Shown: positions 49,234 to 58,728, counted from the first letter of the stretch. The stretch: DNA of 64,000 nucleotides from Alcaligenaceae bacterium (GCA_029265795.1 JAJUGV010000003.1:35659-99658); one strand, 5' to 3'. The notes: a model not told the origin generated them from the letters alone. Numbers and translations: made by a program.

Positions 49234-49436
49234 TTCACCGTGCCGCGCTGCAGCGCCAGAGACGGCAGATCGCTAATGACGTTCGCGGCACAGTGGACCG
49301 CTGGGATTTCAAGCAATATGTGCTGGGAACGCTGTTCTATCGCTTCATCAGCGAGAACTTCGCCGACTACATCGAGGCGGGTGACGACAGTGTCAACTAC
49401 GCTGCTATGCCCAACGCTACCGCCCTAAACCTCTAG
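49230..49436 (+). pseudogene. Remnant of hsdM (type I restriction-modification methylase, N-terminus)
   Basis: A 68-residue frame whose core, IANDVRGTVDRWDFKQYVLG and TLFYRFISENFADYIEAGDD, is the N-terminal HsdM_N domain of type I methylases. The normal start, the SAM-binding domain and everything beyond residue 60 are missing: full HsdM is about 500 residues or more. The remaining residues NATALNL are not HsdM-like, and the end overlaps the racemase gene on the other strand. No hsdS or hsdR is nearby. It is a scar of a lost restriction system. Confidence 0.82.
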
Positions 49437-50120
49437 CATCCATTCTGCCGCGCTCTCCGCGTGCAGCCTCGTGGTGTCGAATAAGGGAAGGTTCACGTGA
49501 TGCGGCTCAACCAACAACGAGATTTCTGTGCAGCCCAGAATAATAGCCTGCGCGCCCCTGGCTTTCAGGCGGTCAATGACGGCAAGATACGATGCACGGG
49601 ACGTATCACGGATCACCCCTTGGCATAGTTCGTCGTAAATGATCTGGTGAATGATGTCGCGGTCACTGTCATCGGGCGTCAGAATATTCAAGCCGTGCTG
49701 ATGTTCCAGACGCACACGGTAGAAGTCCTGTTCCATAGTGAAGCGTGTACCCAGCAAACCGATACGCGACAGGTGCTGCGCTTTGATGGCTTCGGCAGTT
49801 GGGTCAGCGATATGCAGCAACGGAATACGGACGGCTGACTCGATCTGCGGCGCCACCTTATGCATAGTGTTGGTGCAGAGCACCAGGCCGTTTGCTCCAG
49901 CTTGTTCGAGCCTCACCGCCGCATCGGCCAACAAAGCACCCGCCTCTTCCCACTGGCCCGCATGCTGCAAGCGCTCAATGTCATGAAAATCGACGCTGTA
50001 AAGCACAATACGCGCTGAATGCAGACCACCTAGCCGTGTCTTGATGGTTTCATTGATCTGCCGGTAATACGGGATGGTGGATTCCCAACTCATCCCGCCG
50101 ATAAGTCCCAGTATTTTCAT
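49425..50120 (-). CDS. Aspartate/glutamate racemase family protein
   Basis: A 231-residue cofactor-independent racemase. The start MKILGLIGGMSWESTIPYYRQIN is diagnostic for the aspartate racemase (YgeA) group. The two catalytic cysteines lie in LVLCTNTMHKVA and IILGCTEISLLV. It racemises an acidic or other amino acid. The gene stands alone, upstream of a small intergenic region, and its 3' end overlaps the hsdM remnant by 12 bases. Confidence 0.93.
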   Translation of the reverse strand: MKILGLIGGMSWESTIPYYRQINETIKTRLGGLHSARIVLYSVDFHDIERLQHAGQWEEAGALLADAAVRLEQAGANGLVLCTNTMHKVAPQIESAVRIPLLHIADPTAEAIKAQHLSRIGLLGTRFTMEQDFYRVRLEHQHGLNILTPDDSDRDIIHQIIYDELCQGVIRDTSRASYLAVIDRLKARGAQAIILGCTEISLLVEPHHVNLPLFDTTRLHAESAAEWMLEV

Positions 50121-50267
50121 TGCCAGCTCCTTACCTGACGGGCCGTGACCACTACCCTAGCCATACGCCACGACAAACTCACGGGTCGTACGCTTTAGCG
50201 GCATAGCGGCACTGTAAATTTTCTAATAATGTCATACTGAACCACGCAATAGGTTTATTTGCCGCGA

Positions 50268-50657
50268 TTAAGGCAGCTTAGCGATGACCTTGATTTCGAA
50301 GTCATACCCGTAGAGCCAGGTTACGCCCACGACAGTCAGCGTCGGATAGGGCGCTCCGCCCCAATAGTCCGGCAATACCGACCATATTTCCTCAGCCTTA
50401 GATGCAGGATCCACCACGAATATGGTCACATCCACCACGTCATCAAAGCCGCAGCTAGCCGCTGCCAAGATTGCGTTTAAGTTGTCGAAAGCCTGGCGAA
50501 CCTGCGCCTTCAAGCCTTGCTGCGGCGAACCGTCCTCCAAACTCCCAACTTGCCCTGACACAAACAGAAAGCCGTTTGATTGAACCGCTGGCGAATATCG
50601 ATTTTTCTCGTACAACGCCTGGCGTTCAGGCAATAAAACAGCGTCGCGTGTTGTCAT
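50268..50657 (-). CDS. RidA/YjgF/YER057c/UK114 family protein
   Basis: A 129-residue RidA-family protein, forming trimers. It shows the family patterns YSPAVQSNGFLFVSGQVGS, QVRQAFDNLNAILAAASCGFDDVVDVTIFV and APYPTLTVVGVTWL. Archetypal RidA deaminates reactive enamine/imine intermediates, using an Arg near the C-terminal third; here that position is occupied by T/L in YPTLTVVG, so activity of the RidA class is not assured and an Rid2-7 type is likely. It is divergent from a LysR gene. Confidence 0.88.
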   Translation of the reverse strand: MTTRDAVLLPERQALYEKNRYSPAVQSNGFLFVSGQVGSLEDGSPQQGLKAQVRQAFDNLNAILAAASCGFDDVVDVTIFVVDPASKAEEIWSVLPDYWGGAPYPTLTVVGVTWLYGYDFEIKVIAKLP

Positions 50658-50758
50658 GGAATTTGCTCCTTAGTCAGTAACTCGGCTCCAACTGGACTCC
50701 GCATAAACACGACTTTAAAGAGCATTTCTTTAAGGATAAACTAGCAATCTCGGTCAGC

Positions 50759-50781
50759 ATTGTTTGCGAAACCCAAACAAT
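50759..50781. promoter_or_regulatory. LysR-type operator candidate, ATTGTTTG-N7-CAAACAAT
   Basis: Perfect 8-base inverted repeats with a 7-base spacer in the 146-base region between the divergent RidA and LysR genes, ending 22 bases before the LysR start. It contains the T-N11-A core expected for LysR proteins, so autoregulation and control of RidA are likely. Confidence 0.6.
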
Positions 50782-50803
50782 CAGATGATTCTTAGGGAAC
50801 ACC

Positions 50804-51736
50804 ATGGATCGCTTCGATGCGATGCTGGCCTTTGCCCGCGTCGTGGAAACCGGCAGTTTCACCAAGGCCGCCGAGACGCTGCACATGAGCCGAACCACCG
50901 TGACGCAGCTCGTCCAGCAGTTGGAAGCCCGCCTGCGCGTCAAGTTGCTCAATAGAACGACCCGTAAGGTGAATGTGACGGCCGATGGCGCGGCCTACTA
51001 TGAGCGCGTATTGCGGCTGCTGGCCGACATGGACGATGCCGAAACCAGCCTCTCCAGCGCCCTGGCGTCTCCCCGTGGAAGATTGCGCGTTGACGTGCCC
51101 AGTCCGTTTGCCAGCACGCTGCTCATTCCGGCGTTGCCACAGTTTTATGCCAAGTACCCCGATATCCAGCTGCACCTTGGGGTCAGCGATCGAGTGATCG
51201 ACCTGATCGACGAGAATGTCGATTGTGTGGTGCGCGTGGGCGAAGTCACTAACCAGTCATTGGTGGCGCGGCACGTTGGTAACCTGTCCTTGGGTGTCTA
51301 TGCCTCTCCTGGCTATCTGGCACAGATGGGCACACCTTCCCACCCCATCGAACTTAAGGCATCTCATCACCGTATCGTCGGCTTTTTCTGGGCTCGCTCC
51401 GGCCGCATATTTTTCCCCACCATGCATCGTGGTAATGAGCATCTTGTCGTTCGTGGCAATCACCAGCTGGTGGTTGACGATGGCAACGCCTACGTGTCGG
51501 CAGGTGTGGCAGGCCTGGGAGTCGTTCAATTGCCCACCTATATGGCGCAGCCACAAGTGGAAAGCGGTACCCTGATTCCATTATTCGGGGAGTGGCACAT
51601 GGATCCCTTGCCGATTTACATCGCATTTCATCCCAATCGTCATGTCAGCGCGAAATTGCGGGTGTTTATAGACTGGGTTGCCGAATTGATTGGAAAGCAA
51701 CACCCTGTCGCTTATAAAGACACCCTTTCAAAATGA
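50804..51736 (+). CDS. LysR-family transcriptional regulator
   Basis: A 310-residue LysR protein: MDRFDAMLAFARVVETGSFTKAAETLHMS..., HTH completed by TTVTQLVQQLEARLRVKLLNRTTRKV, then the substrate-binding domain. ATG 50804 is preceded by AGGG (50788-50791). Its 3' end overlaps the convergent LysR gene at 51712 by 25 bases. The palindrome just upstream is the probable self-operator. Confidence 0.93.
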   Translation: MDRFDAMLAFARVVETGSFTKAAETLHMSRTTVTQLVQQLEARLRVKLLNRTTRKVNVTADGAAYYERVLRLLADMDDAETSLSSALASPRGRLRVDVPSPFASTLLIPALPQFYAKYPDIQLHLGVSDRVIDLIDENVDCVVRVGEVTNQSLVARHVGNLSLGVYASPGYLAQMGTPSHPIELKASHHRIVGFFWARSGRIFFPTMHRGNEHLVVRGNHQLVVDDGNAYVSAGVAGLGVVQLPTYMAQPQVESGTLIPLFGEWHMDPLPIYIAFHPNRHVSAKLRVFIDWVAELIGKQHPVAYKDTLSK

Positions 51737-52599
51737 TGCTTCGCAATTTCAATGAAAGCACGAACATTTGGGTGGCCTTTGCGCCCGCTCTGAAACAGCA
51801 ATGAAATAGGCAAAGCAGGTGTCGCATCATCGGTCAGTACACGCTCAAGCTTATTTTCGGCTACGTATTCTGAAATTTGATAAGAAAGCGTTCGCACGAC
51901 CCCGAGCCCAGCGGCTGCCGCGGCAATGGCCGCATCCATGTTATTGACCAATAACCGTGTCGAACGCCCGGATCGCTTGACAGCTTCCTGTCCCCACCCT
52001 CGATGCGGCGTGGTCTCGTCCTCGACCCAGATCACGTCATGGTCACGCAGATCCGTCAGCAATGCAGGCCTGCCGCGCACGGCCAAATAACTCGGGCTTG
52101 CGCTGAACACACGCCGCACTTCACCCACTCGCAACATATGAAGAGAGCTGTCCGGAAGGTCAGCAATGCGTACGGCAACATCCACCCCTTCGTCGACCAT
52201 ACGCACCAGCCGGTCCAGCAATAACAGCCTGACCTGAAGATCGGGGTGCTGTCGTAACAGCTCAAGAACGATCGGTAATACGTGCAGTCGGCCAAACATG
52301 ACCGGGGCTGTGACCGTCAGGGTGCCCCGAGGTGCCGAACGGCCCGTCCGCGCGGTATCGAACGCCAGGTCAATGTCTGCAATTCCTGATTGGCATCGAA
52401 CCAGAAAATCAGCGCCTTCGTCGGTTAGTCGCACACTGCGTGTCGTGCGTCTTAATAGCTGAACGCCCAGTTCAGCCTCCAGTGCCGCAATCGCACGCGA
52501 TACGGTGGTCGGTGACATGTTCATTCGCCGTCCCGCTTCAGCAAAACTTGCATGCTCGGCCACGCTGATGAATGTCCGTAGAGTTCGCAGCTTATCCAT
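51712..52599 (-). CDS. LysR-family transcriptional regulator
   Basis: A 295-residue LysR protein starting MDKLRTLRTFISVAEHASFA, with HTH MSPTTVSRAIAALEAELGVQLLRRTTR. The longer frame to 52641 adds residues without family support. It is divergent from the GST gene at 52724, with a 124-base gap, so GST and the VOC gene are the likely targets. It is convergent with the LysR gene at 50804. Confidence 0.93.
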   Translation of the reverse strand: MDKLRTLRTFISVAEHASFAEAGRRMNMSPTTVSRAIAALEAELGVQLLRRTTRSVRLTDEGADFLVRCQSGIADIDLAFDTARTGRSAPRGTLTVTAPVMFGRLHVLPIVLELLRQHPDLQVRLLLLDRLVRMVDEGVDVAVRIADLPDSSLHMLRVGEVRRVFSASPSYLAVRGRPALLTDLRDHDVIWVEDETTPHRGWGQEAVKRSGRSTRLLVNNMDAAIAAAAAGLGVVRTLSYQISEYVAENKLERVLTDDATPALPISLLFQSGRKGHPNVRAFIEIAKHHFERVSL

Positions 52600-52723
52600 C
52601 ACTTTTCCGGTGAGCGAAAAAATTATATGCAGGAATGGCAATAGTGAAATGCTTATTTGACGGATTCTCGCATACTAAGATGGCAGACATAATGGATTCA
52701 TCATTAACACGAGGATGAATACC

Positions 52724-53338
52724 ATGAAACTCTACCACTACGCTTTGTCAGGACATGCGCATCGTGCGGCCCTTTTCCTCTCGCTGGCAGGTATTGCCCA
52801 CGAGTTGATTGAGGTCGATCTGGCTGCCGGCGCACATCGACAACCGGAGTTCCTTGAACTGAATGCGTTTGGCGAGGTTCCGGTGCTCGATGACGATGGC
52901 ATCGTCATCGCAGATTCGCTCGCAATTCTCGTTTATGCGGCGCGCAAGATCGGGCCGACGCATTGGCTCCCCACCGATCCCGTGGCCGAAGCCAATGTGC
53001 AGCGATGGCTGTCAGTCGCGGCCGGCAAGATCGCTTACGGCGTTTGTGCCGCTCGGCTCATCACTGTTTTTGGTGCTCCCTTCGACCCGCGTGAAGTGAT
53101 TGAACGCGCGCATGCAAGCTTGGTTGTCATGGAGCGAACATTAGAAAGCCGGCGCTGGATCGCCGGAACCGACCAACCTAGCATCGCCGACATCGCACTT
53201 TACAGCTATGTCGAACGGGCACCCGAAGGAAACGTAGATCTAACCGGCTATCCAAGGGTCCTTGCGTGGCTAAGGCAAGTTGAAGCGTTGCCTGGTTTCA
53301 TTCCTTTTCAACGAACTCTCGCCGGCCTTGAAGCCTGA
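52724..53338 (+). CDS. Glutathione S-transferase family protein
   Basis: A 204-residue GST. The thioredoxin-fold N-terminal part has [42 protein letters not shown] (the glutathione-binding VP and DS) and a helical C-terminal domain with [33 protein letters not shown] prefer ATG 52724, with GAGGA 8 bases upstream, to ATG 52715. It probably detoxifies electrophiles or isomerises a ring-cleavage product; the VOC gene follows 39 bases on. Confidence 0.92.
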   Translation: MKLYHYALSGHAHRAALFLSLAGIAHELIEVDLAAGAHRQPEFLELNAFGEVPVLDDDGIVIADSLAILVYAARKIGPTHWLPTDPVAEANVQRWLSVAAGKIAYGVCAARLITVFGAPFDPREVIERAHASLVVMERTLESRRWIAGTDQPSIADIALYSYVERAPEGNVDLTGYPRVLAWLRQVEALPGFIPFQRTLAGLEA

Positions 53339-53377
53339 GCTGACTTTTATCTTACCTGCGTATCGGGATACATTGAC

Positions 53378-53788
53378 ATGAACTTTGACACCCTGCATCT
53401 GGATCATATTGGTATCCGTGTTACCGATCTTGCCATAGCAGAAGCTTTTTACGCGAAACTGGGTTTTACCCGCGATCCCGAGGAATTCGCTCCCGCCGCG
53501 AAAGCTTGTGGCTTGGTGCATCCAACTGGATTGCGGATCCATCTCATCTACAACGGGGAACCCGCCGACGAAGGCAATGTGCTTCTTGACGCGTCGATCA
53601 AACGGCCGGGCTATACACATGCAGCCTTCATTGTGCAAAGCATGGAAAAATTAGTTGCATGGCTTGCACAAGAGAAAATCAACATAACCGAAGGGCCGGT
53701 CGTGATGGGACATGGCCGTCGTAACGTCTGCTTCATCCGGGATCCTGATCTAAATGTGCTGGAATTCAATGAAATAATCGGCGCCTAA
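53378..53788 (+). CDS. VOC/glyoxalase superfamily protein
   Basis: A 136-residue metal-binding protein of the vicinal oxygen chelate fold, with two beta-alpha-beta-beta-beta repeats. It starts LHLDHIGIRVTDLAIAEAFYAKLGFT and has PGYTHAAFIVQSMEKLVAWL and VCFIRDPDLNVLEFNEI, giving the metal ligands H (LDHIG), H (YTHAAF) and E (VLEFNE). Possibly a glyoxalase-like or dioxygenase activity, in line with the neighbouring GST. It is followed by a strong terminator. Confidence 0.9.
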   Translation: MNFDTLHLDHIGIRVTDLAIAEAFYAKLGFTRDPEEFAPAAKACGLVHPTGLRIHLIYNGEPADEGNVLLDASIKRPGYTHAAFIVQSMEKLVAWLAQEKINITEGPVVMGHGRRNVCFIRDPDLNVLEFNEIIGA

Positions 53789-53799
53789 AAAAAATGGAA

Positions 53800-53833
53800 A
53801 AAAGCCCCGTCCTCCTATGAGAACGGGGCTTTT
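53800..53833. terminator. Bidirectional terminator between VOC gene and icd
   Basis: AAAAGCCCCGT (53800-53810) and ACGGGGCTTTT (53823-53833) form a perfect 11-bp stem with a 12-base loop. A-tracts upstream and T-tracts downstream serve both the plus-strand VOC gene and the minus-strand icd. Confidence 0.93.
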
Positions 53834-53862
53834 CGCACTTCAATGAATCAGTCGGGAACTGA

Positions 53863-55119
53863 TTACATATTTTCGATCATTACCTGACCGAAGCCGGAGC
53901 AGGACACCTGAGTAGCACCTTCCATCAGGCGCGCGAAGTCATAGGTGACCTTCTTCGACAGGATGGCTTTTTCCATGCTCGCGATGATCAGGTCGGCAGC
54001 CTCCGTCCAGCCCAGGTGGCGCAGCATCATCTCGGCAGAGAGAATCAGCGAACCGGGGTTGACGTAGTCTTTGCCGGCGTACTTAGGCGCCGTGCCGTGG
54101 GTGGCTTCGAACATTGCCACGGAGTCGGACAGGTTGGCACCCGGAGCGATACCGATACCGCCCACTTGTGCTGCCAGCGCGTCAGAGACGTAGTCGCCGT
54201 TCAGGTTCAGTGTGGCAATGACATCGTATTCGGCCGGACGCAGCAGAATCTGCTGCAGGAAGGCGTCAGCGATGGAATCCTTGACGGTGATCTCACGACC
54301 GGTCTTGGGATTCTTGAACTTGCACCATGGGCCGCCGTCGATGAGCTCCGCACCGAATTCTTCGCGGGCCAGCTCGTAGCCCCAGTCACGGAAGCCACCT
54401 TCGGTGAACTTCATGATGTTGCCCTTGTGAACCAGGGTCACAGAGCTGCGGTCGTTGTCGATGGCGTATTGGATAGCCTTGCGAACCAGACGCTTGGTGC
54501 CGTCGACGGACACGGGCTTGACGCCGATGCCGGAGGTTTCCGGGAAACGGATCTGGTTGACGCCGAGCTCCTTCTGCAGGAAGTCGATCAGCTTGCGAGC
54601 GTTGGGGCTGCCGGATTCGAATTCAATGCCAGCGTAGATGTCCTCGGAGTTCTCGCGGAAGATGACCATGTTGGTCTTCTCCGGCTCACGCACCGGGGAT
54701 GGCACGCCCTTGAAGTATTGGATCGGGCGCAGGCAGACGTACAGATCAAGCTGCTGACGCAGAGCCACATTCAAGGAACGGATGCCACCGCCGACCGGCG
54801 TGGTGAGCGGACCTTTGATCGACACCACGTAGTCGCGCACGGCCTCGAGCGTTTCGTCGGGCAGCCATACGTCGGGGCCGTATACCTTCGTGGATTTCTC
54901 GCCGGCGTAGACTTCCATCCAGTGGATCTTGCGCTTGCCGCCATAGGCTTTGGCAACAGCAGCGTCAACCACCTTGACCATGACCGGAGTGATGTCCACC
55001 CCCGTACCGTCGCCTTCGATGTAAGGAATGATCGGCTCGTCAGGTACGTTGAGCGAAAAATCGGCGTTGACCGAGATCTTCTGGCCCCCTGCGGGTACCT
55101 TGATATGCTGGTAGGACAT
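53863..55119 (-). CDS. icd: Isocitrate dehydrogenase [NADP+]
   Basis: A 418-residue TCA-cycle enzyme converting isocitrate to 2-oxoglutarate and CO2. It starts [18 protein letters not shown]; the longer frame to 55221 is not supported. The substrate-binding and phosphorylation-site serine is in [18 protein letters not shown], and metal-binding Asp are in [18 protein letters not shown] (with [24 protein letters not shown]). It is the NADP-dependent, E. coli type by length and by these blocks. Confidence 0.97.
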   Translation of the reverse strand: MSYQHIKVPAGGQKISVNADFSLNVPDEPIIPYIEGDGTGVDITPVMVKVVDAAVAKAYGGKRKIHWMEVYAGEKSTKVYGPDVWLPDETLEAVRDYVVSIKGPLTTPVGGGIRSLNVALRQQLDLYVCLRPIQYFKGVPSPVREPEKTNMVIFRENSEDIYAGIEFESGSPNARKLIDFLQKELGVNQIRFPETSGIGVKPVSVDGTKRLVRKAIQYAIDNDRSSVTLVHKGNIMKFTEGGFRDWGYELAREEFGAELIDGGPWCKFKNPKTGREITVKDSIADAFLQQILLRPAEYDVIATLNLNGDYVSDALAAQVGGIGIAPGANLSDSVAMFEATHGTAPKYAGKDYVNPGSLILSAEMMLRHLGWTEAADLIIASMEKAILSKKVTYDFARLMEGATQVSCSGFGQVMIENM

Positions 55120-55273
55120 GAATGCTCCAGGGATAGAATCAGACAAACGATGGGGGCGGTGAACAGCACCCCAAGTCTTATATAAGAGTACCAGGTAGTT
55201 TAGCCTACTTTCGGGGCGCACATAAAGACGCCGCTAAAATAGGCTGGTCATCCAGAGAAAAGCGCAACACCCC

Positions 55274-55705
55274 ATGTTCAACCCCTCCCGCGAACAAGTT
55301 CGGCAATTTTTCACCGATGCCTGGGCACGGCACAAGTCAGGGGGAGTACTGACCCCGCTTGAAACCATCGCTGCGCGCATTATGGAGCAGCATCCAGAGT
55401 ATCGGGCCGATCTCGAAGACCCACAAGCAGATCAACGCGACTACAGCGTGGAAGAAGGCCGCAGCAACCCGTTCCTGCACATGTCCATGCATCTGGCCAT
55501 TCAGGAGCAGGTGTCCATCGACCAGCCTCCGGGCATACGGCAGGCTTACGAAAAGTTGGCCGCCCGCCTGGGGCCACACGAGACCGAGCATGTCATCATG
55601 GAAGCGCTTGGCCAGGTGATCTGGGAAGCTCAGCGGCTGGGCACGCCCCCTGACAACGAAAAATACCTAGACCTGATACGGCGCCACACCACTCGTAACC
55701 CATAA
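55274..55705 (+). CDS. DUF1841 family protein
   Basis: A 143-residue soluble helical protein with the DUF1841 layout: MFNPSREQVRQFFTDAW at the start, then NPFLHMSMHLAIQEQVSIDQPPGIR, with several His/Met in the conserved helix HMSMHLAIQEQ, and HETEHVIMEALGQVIWEAQR. The family occurs widely in Betaproteobacteria with no known role. The gene is divergent from icd, 154 bases apart. Confidence 0.88.
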   Translation: MFNPSREQVRQFFTDAWARHKSGGVLTPLETIAARIMEQHPEYRADLEDPQADQRDYSVEEGRSNPFLHMSMHLAIQEQVSIDQPPGIRQAYEKLAARLGPHETEHVIMEALGQVIWEAQRLGTPPDNEKYLDLIRRHTTRNP

Positions 55706-55779
55706 CTCACGGGGTGCGCCGATACCTGTCGTGCTCGGGGCGGTCACGCCGCCCCGAGGCTGCACGTTGGTGCTTACTG

Positions 55780-56151
55780 CTATTTGCTTATCGCCAGATC
55801 GGAAGGCAGGCTTGCGAGCCAGGCCGCAATATTGCGCATGTCTGCGTCGCTCAGCTGCGCGACCATGGCGGTCATCACGGCATTGCTGCGCGCATTAACC
55901 TGTGTGGAACCGGTGGCGCCCCGCTGGTACGCACGCAGCGCATGTAACAGGTAATCGGCGTGCTGACCGGCCAATATGGGGTAGCTGGGCATCACCGACG
56001 TCTTGGCATCTGCGCCATGGCAAGAAGCACAGGCAAATTTTTCGAAGGCGGCCTGTCCGGCGGCAAGATCTTGAGCGGCTACCGGCACAACAACGAACGT
56101 GAGTGCCAGCCCTACAGCCGCGAGCGCATTCTGCTTGAATTTCATTTTCAC
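55780..56151 (-). CDS. Small exported cytochrome c (mono-haem)
   Basis: A 123-residue periplasmic protein with signal peptide MKMKFKQNALAAVGLALTFVVVPVAAQ, haem motif CASCH near residue 42 and a distal Met in KTSVMPSYPILAGQ or NAVMTAMVAQL. It resembles one lobe of cytochrome c4. GTG 56151 or ATG 56145 could start it; GGAGAAC is just upstream. It follows another small cytochrome after 6 bases, so the two may form an electron-transfer pair. Confidence 0.9.
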   Translation of the reverse strand: MKMKFKQNALAAVGLALTFVVVPVAAQDLAAGQAAFEKFACASCHGADAKTSVMPSYPILAGQHADYLLHALRAYQRGATGSTQVNARSNAVMTAMVAQLSDADMRNIAAWLASLPSDLAISK

Positions 56152-56157
56152 GTTCTC

Positions 56158-56511
56158 CTACCTGGCACTGGAATAATAGGCGGCAAGATCAGCCATATCT
56201 TGAGGACTAAGGGTGCGCGCGATGGCTTCCATGGATGGGAAGGTACGCGCGCCGCTCGCGTAGTCTTGAAGTGCGGTGATGATGTATTCCGCATTCTGGC
56301 CGGCGATCTTGGGAACGTGATAAACCTCTGGGAAACTGGCTTTGTAGCCGGGGATGCCATGGCAGCCGATGCACATGGAAACCTTTGAACGAGCAGCCTC
56401 TGGGTCGCCCTTAATAACGTTGTCTCCTGCCTCTTCCTGTCCCCACGCCATACAGGAAAATGTCGCGGCCAGCACTGCAACGGCCCGTGAAAGGGTGCTT
56501 CGCAACTTCAT
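56158..56511 (-). CDS. Small exported cytochrome c (mono-haem), upstream partner
   Basis: A 117-residue protein from ATG 56511, with a signal peptide MKLRSTLSRAVAVLAATFSCMAWGQ and a haem motif CIGCH within SKVSMCIGCHGIPGYK. The axial Met is probably in the EAIARTLSPQDM region; PKIAGQNAEYIITALQDYASG is typical of c4/c5-like cytochromes. The longer frame to 56688 has no signal and lies over the divergent gene. Divergent from the MoxR gene. Confidence 0.9.
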   Translation of the reverse strand: MKLRSTLSRAVAVLAATFSCMAWGQEEAGDNVIKGDPEAARSKVSMCIGCHGIPGYKASFPEVYHVPKIAGQNAEYIITALQDYASGARTFPSMEAIARTLSPQDMADLAAYYSSAR

Positions 56512-56657
56512 GACGGATTGGCTCTTATGAAAAGTTATGGATTGTTGATATTTATCAAGCAAACCGCGAAAAATTGTTTGTGTACGATAATCCAAACTCT
56601 GTCTCATGACTAGGGGTGCATGATTCACACATGCGCCATACCAGCAGAAGGAAGATG

Positions 56658-57527
56658 ATGAACCCTGTTTCCGCCACACCTCAGCCACGTTTCGAAGGCA
56701 CGCAACGCTATGTCGCCACCGACGACCTCAAGATGGCTGTGAATGCCGCCCTTGCATTGCAACGACCGCTGCTCATCAAGGGCGAGCCTGGTACCGGCAA
56801 GACCATGCTGGCCGAGGAAGTCGCCTCTGCGCTTGATCGCCCGCTTCTGCAATGGCATATCAAATCCACCACCAAGGCACACCAGGGTCTGTACGAGTAC
56901 GACGCCGTGTCTCGACTGCGGGATTCGCAGCTGGGTGAAGAAAAAGTTCGCGACATCCGCAATTACATTGTTCGCGGCGTTCTGTGGGAAGCCTTTGAAG
57001 CCGAGCAACCGGTAGTGGTGCTGATCGATGAAATCGACAAGGCAGATATCGAGTTCCCCAACGACCTGCTGCGCGAACTCGACCGCATGGAATTCCATGT
57101 CTACGAGACTCAACAAACCATCAAGGCGCGCCACCGCCCTCTGATCATCATTACTTCGAACAACGAGAAAGACCTGCCCGACGCATTCCTGCGCCGCTGC
57201 TTCTTCCATTACATCGCCTTCCCCGACCGCGAGACCATGCAGGCGATCGTGAACGTCCATTTCCCAGGCATACGCGAAGACGTTGTGCGTGCAGCCCTCG
57301 ACACCTTCTTTACCCTGCGCGAAGTGCCGGGGCTGAAGAAGAAGCCGTCCACCTCTGAATTCCTGGATTGGCTACAACTATTGGTAAGTGAAGCGGTGCC
57401 GGCAGACCAAGTGGGCGGTACGGAAGGCGATCTGCCACGGCTGGCGGGCGCCCTGCTTAAGAATGAGCAGGACATCACCCTGCTGGAACGTCTGAGCGCC
57501 ATGACCCGCGCCACCCGCCGCTACTGA
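56658..57527 (+). CDS. MoxR-family AAA+ ATPase
   Basis: A 289-residue chaperone-like AAA+ protein. Walker A is IKGEPGTGKTMLAEEV, Walker B VVVLIDEIDKADIEFPND, sensor 1 IIITSNNEKDLPDAFLRRC. MoxR ATPases act with VWA-domain proteins to mature metalloenzymes or assemble complexes. GAAGGAAG precedes ATG codons at 56655 and 56658; I use the second. The VWA partner follows 15 bases on. Confidence 0.94.
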   Translation: MNPVSATPQPRFEGTQRYVATDDLKMAVNAALALQRPLLIKGEPGTGKTMLAEEVASALDRPLLQWHIKSTTKAHQGLYEYDAVSRLRDSQLGEEKVRDIRNYIVRGVLWEAFEAEQPVVVLIDEIDKADIEFPNDLLRELDRMEFHVYETQQTIKARHRPLIIITSNNEKDLPDAFLRRCFFHYIAFPDRETMQAIVNVHFPGIREDVVRAALDTFFTLREVPGLKKKPSTSEFLDWLQLLVSEAVPADQVGGTEGDLPRLAGALLKNEQDITLLERLSAMTRATRRY

Positions 57528-57542
57528 TTCCAGGTTTGCACC

Positions 57543-58715
57543 ATGCTGCTTGATTTCTTCTACCACCTACGCAAAAGCGGCCTGCCAGTCTCTGTGCAGG
57601 AATACCTGACTCTACTGGAGACCCTGCGTACCGACATCATGCAGCCGTCCATCGACGATTTCTACCATCTGGCTCGCATGACGCTGGTCAAGGACGAAAC
57701 GCTATTCGATCGTTACGACCGGGCGTTCGCCGCGTACTACGGCCAGATTGCCGCCATGTACCCCGAGGGCAAGGAAATCCCCCTTGAGTGGCTCATCAAA
57801 GAGTTTCAGAAGAAGCTCACGCCCGAAGAGAAAGCCGCCCTTGAAAAGCATGGCTGGGACAAGCTGATGGAAATGTTCCGCGAACGTCTGCAGGAACAGA
57901 AAGAACGCCATGCCGGTGGCAGTAAATGGATAGGCACCGGCGGGAGCTCTCCATTCGGGCACGGTGGATACCATCCCGAAGGCATACGTATCGGCGGCCC
58001 CTCGGCCGGCAACCGTACTGCCGTCAAAGTGTGGGAACGGCGCGAATATCGAGACTACGACGACCAGCAGGAACTCGGCACCCGCAACTTCAAGGTGGCA
58101 TTGCGGCGCCTGCGGCGTTTTGCCCGCGAGGGCGCGGAAAGCGAGCTGGATCTGGATGACACCATCGCCAGCACCGCCCGCAACGGCGGTCTGCTGGATA
58201 TCCGCATGGTGCCGGAGCGGCATAATGCGGTGAAGGTGCTGATGTTGCTGGATGTCGGTGGCAGCATGGACGACCATATCGCGCGTGTCGAGGAACTGTT
58301 CTCTGCGGCGCGCAGCGAATTCCGCAACCTGGAGGTCTATTATTTCCACAACTGCCCGTACGAATTCCTGTGGCGCAATAATGCGAGGCGCCATGCTGAA
58401 CGCTTCGACACCTGGGATATTCTGCGCCGCTACAACGAGGACTGGCGACTGATCATCGTAGGTGACGCAACGATGAGCCCCTACGAGATCCTGCAGCCGG
58501 GCGGCTCGGTGGAGCATTACAACAAGGAAACCGGCGCTGTATGGTTACAACGTTTACTGCAAGCATGGCCGAAAGCGGCCTGGTTAAATCCCGAACCGCA
58601 GGGATACTGGCAATACCGGCAGTCTATTGCGATATTGCGTGACATCATGCACGACCGTATGTTTCCCATCACGATGGACGGTCTGGAACGCGCTATGCGC
58701 CTGCTATCCAAATAG
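57543..58715 (+). CDS. VWA-domain protein, CoxE type
   Basis: A 390-residue protein paired with MoxR. A helical N-terminal half (LRKSGLPVSVQEYLTLLETLR..., then a flexible Gly-rich linker WIGTGGSSPFGHGGYHPEG) leads to the VWA domain with a MIDAS-like site LLDVGGSMDDHIARV (DxGxS), RSEFRNLEVYYFHN and IVGDATMSPYEI. Such pairs are linked to maturation of CO dehydrogenases and other enzymes, but no such client enzyme lies in this window. It is followed 13 bases on by the M16 peptidase. Confidence 0.93.
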   Translation: MLLDFFYHLRKSGLPVSVQEYLTLLETLRTDIMQPSIDDFYHLARMTLVKDETLFDRYDRAFAAYYGQIAAMYPEGKEIPLEWLIKEFQKKLTPEEKAALEKHGWDKLMEMFRERLQEQKERHAGGSKWIGTGGSSPFGHGGYHPEGIRIGGPSAGNRTAVKVWERREYRDYDDQQELGTRNFKVALRRLRRFAREGAESELDLDDTIASTARNGGLLDIRMVPERHNAVKVLMLLDVGGSMDDHIARVEELFSAARSEFRNLEVYYFHNCPYEFLWRNNARRHAERFDTWDILRRYNEDWRLIIVGDATMSPYEILQPGGSVEHYNKETGAVWLQRLLQAWPKAAWLNPEPQGYWQYRQSIAILRDIMHDRMFPITMDGLERAMRLLSK

Positions 58716-58728
58716 AAGAAAGGAAGTC

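Noticed and set aside
54016..55185. A 389-residue plus-strand open frame
   Set aside because: It is the reverse complement of icd, whose active-site motifs are intact; high GC gives long antisense frames.
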